Position numbers and translations under genes: made by a program. Below are positions 20,556 to 25,178 of a stretch of DNA of 25,178 nucleotides, one piece after another (position 1 is the stretch's first letter; each line of letters starts with the position of its first letter). Source of the stretch: Hofstenia miamia (taxonomy: Eukaryota; Xenacoelomorpha; Acoela; Hofsteniidae); NCBI GenBank assembly GCA_900660155.1, contig CABFPE010000045.1, positions 367,333 through 392,510 of the forward strand. The letters run 5' to 3'. Below the pieces are notes generated by a model, which saw nothing but the letters and a program-made list of their open reading frames with translations, was not told the origin of the DNA and made no database searches.

Positions 20556-21389
20556 TTAATGCCGGTATTTGCAAATTTGCAACTTCAGTCAAATCCATGT
20601 GTAATTTCTACATTGAATGTATTCTGAGCAAAAAGGTAATGTCTTACCCTTTGGCATACTAAACACATCATTTGCGAAATACTAAGCTCTTAAAAATCTA
20701 ATAAGATTTTTTACCAGTTATAAATAAGCATATTTAGTTTTTCCAAAAATACAAAAAATCGAGATTTTTGGATATTTTACGGTAGCTAAAATGAGAAAGA
20801 GGGACTCAAAAAATATTTCCATACTCAGAGAAAAGTAATCATTTTGAATGATTTTAGTCTGCTGCTTGATGTAAAATTCATTCAATAAATTAAAGTTGCA
20901 AATTTGCAACTCCGGGAAGTGAGGGTTTCATAATGTAAATTTTCACATCATCAAAAAGCGATCTTATCTATTGTATATAGAACCAATATTAGTTATTCAT
21001 AATTTTTAATGAATTCTATTATAGATGAGTTTGTAAATGCAATGATGTACCCAAATAAATGTAGGGACCATACCATTAATTTGCAGGTAAATGATATGAA
21101 TCACTCCTAGTAGTCTATATTTTAAAAAGCTTCTTATCCATTGAAATCGAATAAAAATGTCTTTATAAAGTCTCATTCATTCATTTTAACAATTTCAAAC
21201 AATTTTACGCACATAGTCAATTTGCAACTTTTGATACATCTACTGTCCGGAGTTGTAAATATGCAACCAAATAAAAAAATTAGTGAAATATTCACATGCT
21301 CAATTCAATGGTGGAATATAATTTATATGGTGCATAGATGTACGAATATTTTTAAATATCTTTTCTGTACTTGAGCAATACAGGGTTAA
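20556..21389. mobile_element. Candidate TTAA-flanked (piggyBac-like) non-autonomous element
   Basis: TTAA occurs at both edges (20556-20559, 21386-21389). The inner ends are TGCCGGTATTTGCAAATTTG on the left and, reverse-complemented, CCCTGTATTGCTCAAG on the right. These can be aligned as imperfect inverted repeats sharing GTATT(T)GC. Duplicated TTAA with an AGGG/CCCT end suits piggyBac-type insertion. Inside are three copies of a palindromic motif (listed separately). TTAA is common by chance in DNA this AT-rich, and the inverted repeats are short, so the call is tentative. The frames at 20718-20909 and 21141-21374 show no transposase motif. Confidence 0.3.
20895..20910. repeat. Perfect 16-bp palindrome, one of three related motifs
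   Basis: GTTGCAAATTTGCAAC at 20895-20910, followed by TCCGGGAAGT. A related copy lies at 20569-20585 (TTTGCAAATTTGCAACT). A third, in inverse orientation, lies at 21243-21267 (reverse complement GTTGCATATTTACAAC followed by TCCGGACAG). The extended match outside the palindrome shows these are copies of one motif, not independent palindromes. Confidence 0.6.
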
Positions 21390-21517
21390 ACTTTCGAAAC
21401 TAAGATAATCAAAGTTTTCTACAAACAAGTTAAATGTATACTTACAATTTTAATTCTTTAGAAGTGCCAATCACTTCATTTATAACAAAACAATAAAAAA
21501 TAAATGGAAAGCAAATT

Positions 21518-22233
21518 ATTTTTTTAAATAACGATGACAAACATATAAACATGCTGTAAAACAAAACTTAAAACTCAACAACTTTGCATTGAGACATGCG
21601 CTTATGTGGGTTCATTGCATCCTTCAGAGACACTAAATTAGAAACATTTAAATGTTTAAATAAAATATACAAACTTCATTATTGCACCTTAAAACATTTA
21701 CTAATGTAATAAATTTTAATTAAATAAGAATTAGTTATGGCATTGTACCATATCATTATGTACAATAATATGGATGGTATGGTAGAAAGAAAATCTATGC
21801 CCATTATGGATGGCAAATTTAAGAATATGGTCATAATGGTAATCCATAAATTTATTGTTACACACAGAATTTACATTGAGTTTCAAGAAAATTGTTAAAT
21901 TTAGTGCCATATACCTTACATTTATGCAGGGATCCAACATGATTAATCGTCAACGCGATTAATCGAGATTAATCGGATGGATTAATCTATCGTGCGGGCC
22001 AAGTAGATTAGATTAATCGTAACCAGCGTGCTCGATTAATCTAGATTATTCTAATTAAGTTGATGCTTATGCATTCAGTTACGTGTTGTCATATTCGGAT
22101 TGATCTTATCTATGGCCACTATTCTTGTGTCATGTTTTACAAAAGAAAACCTTAACACCGGACATAGATGAGCGTGATGATTATTCATCTAACATACTTA
22201 GGAAGCGTCGAATGTCGCCTAATTCTATATATA
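21518..22233. repeat. 716-bp tandem duplication, copy 1
   Basis: By direct reading this copy appears identical to 22234-22949, offset 716 in every checked line. It starts at ATTTTTTTAAATAACG and ends in CTATATATA inside a hAT element. It holds 409 bases of flank and the first 307 bases of that element. The 69-codon minus-strand frames at 21731-21940 and 22447-22656 are identical because of this duplication and have no recognised function. Confidence 0.9.
21927..22233 (+). mobile_element. Duplicated 5' end of a hAT element (no 3' end)
   Basis: The duplicated left terminus starts CAGGGATCC at 21927 and carries an array of GATTAATCG-like motifs over the next 115 bases. It is cut off at 22233 by the start of duplication copy 2. 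It is a solo left end that cannot transpose on its own with its own right end. Confidence 0.7.
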
Positions 22234-22949
22234 ATTTTTTTAAATAACGATGACAAACATATAAACATGCTGTAAAACAAAACTTAAAACTCAACAACTT
22301 TGCATTGAGACATGCGCTTATGTGGGTTCATTGCATCCTTCAGAGACACTAAATTAGAAACATTTAAATGTTTAAATAAAATATACAAACTTCATTATTG
22401 CACCTTAAAACATTTACTAATGTAATAAATTTTAATTAAATAAGAATTAGTTATGGCATTGTACCATATCATTATGTACAATAATATGGATGGTATGGTA
22501 GAAAGAAAATCTATGCCCATTATGGATGGCAAATTTAAGAATATGGTCATAATGGTAATCCATAAATTTATTGTTACACACAGAATTTACATTGAGTTTC
22601 AAGAAAATTGTTAAATTTAGTGCCATATACCTTACATTTATGCAGGGATCCAACATGATTAATCGTCAACGCGATTAATCGAGATTAATCGGATGGATTA
22701 ATCTATCGTGCGGGCCAAGTAGATTAGATTAATCGTAACCAGCGTGCTCGATTAATCTAGATTATTCTAATTAAGTTGATGCTTATGCATTCAGTTACGT
22801 GTTGTCATATTCGGATTGATCTTATCTATGGCCACTATTCTTGTGTCATGTTTTACAAAAGAAAACCTTAACACCGGACATAGATGAGCGTGATGATTAT
22901 TCATCTAACATACTTAGGAAGCGTCGAATGTCGCCTAATTCTATATATA
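22234..22949. repeat. 716-bp tandem duplication, copy 2
   Basis: Head-to-tail second copy. One base (A) at the end of each copy is shared, so the junction could be placed one base later. After this copy the sequence continues into the 3' half of the hAT element (22951 onward), so copy 2 is attached to a complete right end while copy 1 is not. Confidence 0.9.
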
Positions 22950-23271
22950 AGGATCCTCGATTTTATCCCGCCAACTTCTAATCAGGTGTAGAGACTGTTC
23001 AGCAAAGCTGGTTATGCTCTATGTGATTACCAAAATCGTTTATTAACCCTCAACTTAGAAATCCAAATATTTCTTTACCCTAACAAGCACATGTGGAGTA
23101 AAATGACTTCAGGAAATAATCTCAAAAAAAGTAATAGTTGATATTTTCTATTTTGAATATCTTTCAATTGATATATTGTATTTTTAATGAGAAGTAGATT
23201 AATCGACGATTAATCGCGATTATTAATTTTTTTTCAAACGATTAATCGCGATTAAAATCTAATGATCCCTG
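22643..23271 (+). mobile_element. Internally deleted hAT element, 629 bp
   Basis: The left end is CAGGGATCCAACATG. The right end, reverse-complemented from 23271, is CAGGGATCATTAG. Both share CAGGGATC as a terminal inverted repeat and are followed by ATTAATCG motifs (left 22657-22760; right 23197-23255). The 8 bases outside are CATTTATG on the left and CATTATAA on the right; only the first four agree, so the target duplication is eroded or altered. Inside, a short left part is joined at about 22950 to the C-terminal end of a transposase frame. This marks the element as a deletion derivative of an autonomous hAT. Confidence 0.75.
22953..23141 (+). pseudogene. hAT transposase C-terminal dimerisation domain, truncated
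   Basis: The plus-strand frame reads ILDFIPPTSNQV, a TAG stop (22989-22991), RLFSKAGYALCDYQNRL, then LNLEIQIFLYPNKHMW, ending at TGA 23139-23141. This is the hAT family C-terminal domain ('iPatS...ERlFS.aG......r.rL.p.nve.l.fl..N...'), which mediates transposase dimerisation. The in-frame stop falls exactly at the conserved Glu of 'ER': a GAG to TAG change would explain it. About 60 codons survive of a protein normally 500-700 residues long. It lies in the right half of the 629-bp element in the transposon's own orientation, as expected for an internal-deletion product. Confidence in the family is high; the source subfamily is unknown. Confidence 0.8.
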
Positions 23272-23346
23272 CATTATAATAATTGAAACGGTAAATGTAT
23301 ATCTTATAAAATGTTTTGAACAAACGTTTAGTAAGCAGCTTCAGTA

Positions 23347-23440
23347 GATTGTAAACAAATACTAATAATGAAGTTGTTTCTCATTTGCAATTTTGGATTG
23401 CAAACAAATACTGATAATTAAATTGTTTACCATTTTTATG
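23347..23440 (+). repeat. Diverged tandem duplication, period 49
   Basis: GATTGTAAACAAATACTAAT (from 23347) is repeated as GATTGCAAACAAATACTGAT (from 23396), and the likeness extends about 40 bases with a few mismatches. It is older than the 716-bp duplication, judging by its divergence. Confidence 0.7.
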
Positions 23441-23589
23441 CTTGCGCCTAACAAAATAAACAAAAATGGTTGTCTTTTAATTTCCTTGCAATTTGCTACT
23501 TTGCTAAATATTAGAAATCAATTTATTAAATTTCTAATACCACGTGTACTCTACGAATATTTCACCATCATTTACCATATTTTACATAA

Positions 23590-23701
23590 TAGCTATAATA
23601 GCCATAATGTAAGGACCAAATATAAAATATGACCATTATGGATGGCTATAAAATTTCGCGTTGTCATGTATGACCATATCATACCATAAACGACACCCCT
23701 G
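23590..23701 (-). mobile_element. Candidate hAT right terminus (CAGGGGTGTCG), outer element
   Basis: Read on the minus strand from 23701, the sequence starts CAGGGGTGTCGTTTATGG and continues with repeated ATGGTATGATATGGTCAT-like motifs. The 14-mer CCATTATGGATGGC at 23633-23646 recurs at 21801-21814 and 22517-22530 in the flank carried by the 716-bp duplication. This suggests that an older hAT element once spanned the region and received the CAGGGATC element inside it. A clear left terminus was not found. Confidence 0.35.
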
Positions 23702-24517
23702 TTTCGAATGCTTCAATCAAAAAAATTTTTTAATATTTCATATTGAAAACCTAAATGTGATATTCCATCGCTAAAATATCCAATCGCAAACAATGGAAAT
23801 TGAAATCTATTGTTAAACTGTAGAATGAGAAAGAAGTTAAAATATATTTTGCATGTAATGCAATAGTATATTTCAACGGACAGTTTTCTTCATGAAAAAA
23901 GTATTCTATTTTGGTAAATTTGCAGAACTGGGCATGCGGATATATTATTGTCTCCAACCCCACAAAGTTATTTGGAGGGAAACCCATGAAATCCCATCAA
24001 AATCCTACAAATAAATAAAGATATGTATCCACGCCTAAATATAAATTGTAAATTATGAATGCCAACTTATAGTATGTTTATATGATTAGGCAATCATAGT
24101 TAGAACCTTAATTAAAGTGGTACTTGATCGCGTTGCCCGCCTATATTATTGATTCTATTACACACGCAAGCAAATGAAATCAGAAAAACAAATTTCATTT
24201 AACAGCTGCTTGTGCACAGGAATTTGAATATCATATTTGCTATTAACAAAAAACAGAAAATAAATCCAAAATCGAGTAAATAGACCTTATGCATGATCTA
24301 AACAAATATTGAAATAAAATTGAAAAAACCAGAGAGCTGAATGCATCGTTGCATTATAAATTTCGCTAAGTGGTGTTTTTTGCTAGCATCAAATTTAGTA
24401 GACCAATAAACGTAAGAGTCAATGAGAGCAACTAAACGCCTGAAAGAGAAGATGATGCTAAAACGCATTAATTTCCTAGAAATATATGCATGATTAACAT
24501 AAAATATAAAGAAAATA
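23702..24517. other. AT-rich stretch, nothing recognised
   Basis: The frame at 23751-23987 (minus) has no recognised motif. Some frames at 24330-24510 (plus) could belong to the hAT relic that follows, but I cannot show it. Confidence 0.45.
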
Positions 24518-24730
24518 TTGAACGGTGTGAATAGAAGAAATAGTCCCATCCAGGAAAACGAACTAAAGGCCTGAAAAATTTGGATATCAGGTGCGTCGGC
24601 TCCTACTGGATGAGAGCGACAGTTTTCCACCTTGAGAATGACACACGGCATTCTTCGAGCACGCTTGGGGTTGAAAGGTAGGAAAACTAGCTTTTCTCTA
24701 AGAAGAACTGAAAAAATAACCATGAGTTGA
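24518..24730 (+). pseudogene. Second hAT transposase C-terminal relic
   Basis: A plus-strand frame with two stops (24572-24574, 24611-24613) reads ENELKA, stop, KIWISGASAPTG, stop, ERQFSTLRMTHGILRARLGL, then SLRRTEKI. This fits the hAT dimerisation domain 'w...pasSAPsER.FSt.......r..L', with two extra codons between SAPT and ER. The stretch is GC-richer than its surroundings. The 141-codon minus-strand frame 24298-24723, the longest ATG-started frame here, runs through the same bases and is best seen as its shadow. No termini were found nearby, and the sequence differs from the domain at 22953, so a different hAT element is implied. Confidence 0.48.
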
Positions 24731-25037
24731 ATGTTCTCAACGTATTTTGGAAAAAGTAAAATACGAAATGAAAATTTTTGCTGTAATAGCTAACTCGTTC
24801 TGTCAACTATATATTTGAAATCTTCCTGTTTGACTTCAAGGAAGAATAGAATTACTGTAATAATATGACAAAACAACATAATTGAAATGATACTAAATGA
24901 TTTAATTTCGGCTTCTAAATTTTCAATAACTTGCGCAGTAACATGTAACCAGTATCAATAGAATTCAGGTCAATCAAAAACTTTAACGATGAAGCATATC
25001 TACTGAAAACTACTACAAAAATATTCCATAGAAAGTG
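24731..25037. other. AT-rich stretch, nothing recognised
   Basis: No motif or repeat seen. The minus-strand frame at 24915-25160 is driven partly by the TA microsatellite (repeated Ile-Tyr codons) and is not a gene. Confidence 0.5.
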
Positions 25038-25038
25038 A

Positions 25039-25088
<50 letters not shown>
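25038..25088. repeat. (TA)n microsatellite with one interruption
   Basis: Fifty-one bases of alternating A and T, broken only by a C at 25057. Confidence 0.95.
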
Positions 25089-25091
<3 letters not shown>

Positions 25092-25178
25092 ACGAAACGC
25101 ATGTGTAGAAATATTCTTCATAGCAAAAATTAAGCCTAAAATGAATATATTCTCAAACAATATACCAAAAAAGCATTC

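Noticed and set aside
21731..22656. Two identical 69-codon minus-strand frames
   Set aside because: They are identical only because of the 716-bp duplication. They cross the hAT terminus and have no recognised motif.
24298..24723. 141-codon minus-strand frame, the longest ATG-started frame in the window
   Set aside because: It shows no family motif and lies antisense to a recognisable hAT C-terminal signature (ASAPT...ERQFST) on the plus strand, so it is most likely a shadow.
25038..25160. Frame rich in Ile-Tyr repeats at the right end
   Set aside because: The repeats are the translation of the TA microsatellite, not a protein feature.
1..25178. tRNA, rRNA, CRISPR, bacterial operon and origin signals
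   Set aside because: No B-box-like GGTTCGANNCC with cloverleaf potential, no spaced repeat array and no ribosome-binding-site/ORF organisation was seen on either strand.

Overview
The window looks like AT-rich (roughly 30% GC by eye), gene-poor nuclear DNA of a eukaryote, most likely an invertebrate animal. The reasons are long (TA)n microsatellites, no dense or long open frames (the longest ATG-started frame is 141 codons and is a shadow), and a crowd of broken animal-type transposable elements: non-LTR retrotransposons (LINEs) and DNA transposons of the hAT, PIF/Harbinger and pogo types, with weaker hints of piggyBac. I see no intact protein-coding gene, no rRNA or tRNA, and no CRISPR or operon structure. 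The species cannot be named from this sequence.

Left part (1-12,200): mostly featureless AT-rich DNA. It holds TA microsatellites at 1, 245 and 2172, an unidentified decayed frame on the minus strand (762-1490), a Harbinger-like transposase C-terminal relic (2413-2732, minus), a 350-bp unit bounded by 19-bp inverted repeats (6077-6426), a pogo/Tigger-like transposase relic (7515-7739, plus), a doubtful piggyBac-like relic (8160-8600, minus), a 21-bp palindrome (10016) and a weak two-exon candidate (11182-11565, plus).

Middle part (12,200-18,620): hAT-type termini and a possible hAT catalytic-domain fragment (13110-13291), then a dense cluster of LINE pieces. Two 3' fragments of one LINE family lie head to head (15621-16501 minus; 16863-18375 plus). 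The plus copy is broken by a 369-bp non-autonomous hAT element (16870-17238) with short target-site repeats, and by a minus-strand C-terminal piece of a second LINE (17770-18115). A minus-strand reverse-transcriptase piece follows (18440-18615).

Right part (18,620-25,178): a third LINE C-terminal relic (20318-20534), a possible TTAA-flanked piggyBac-like element (20556-21389), and the clearest structure of the window. This is a 716-bp head-to-tail tandem duplication (21518-22949) of a 5' flank plus the 5' end of a hAT element. The element's 3' half, beyond the second copy, still encodes the hAT C-terminal dimerisation domain with one nonsense codon. A second hAT dimerisation-domain relic lies at 24518-24730. 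The window ends in a TA microsatellite.

Nothing here works together as a pathway. What can be read is a history of nested insertion, internal deletion and duplication. I did not find a convincing undescribed biological system; the best leads are the duplicated hAT derivative and the interleaved LINE mosaic.
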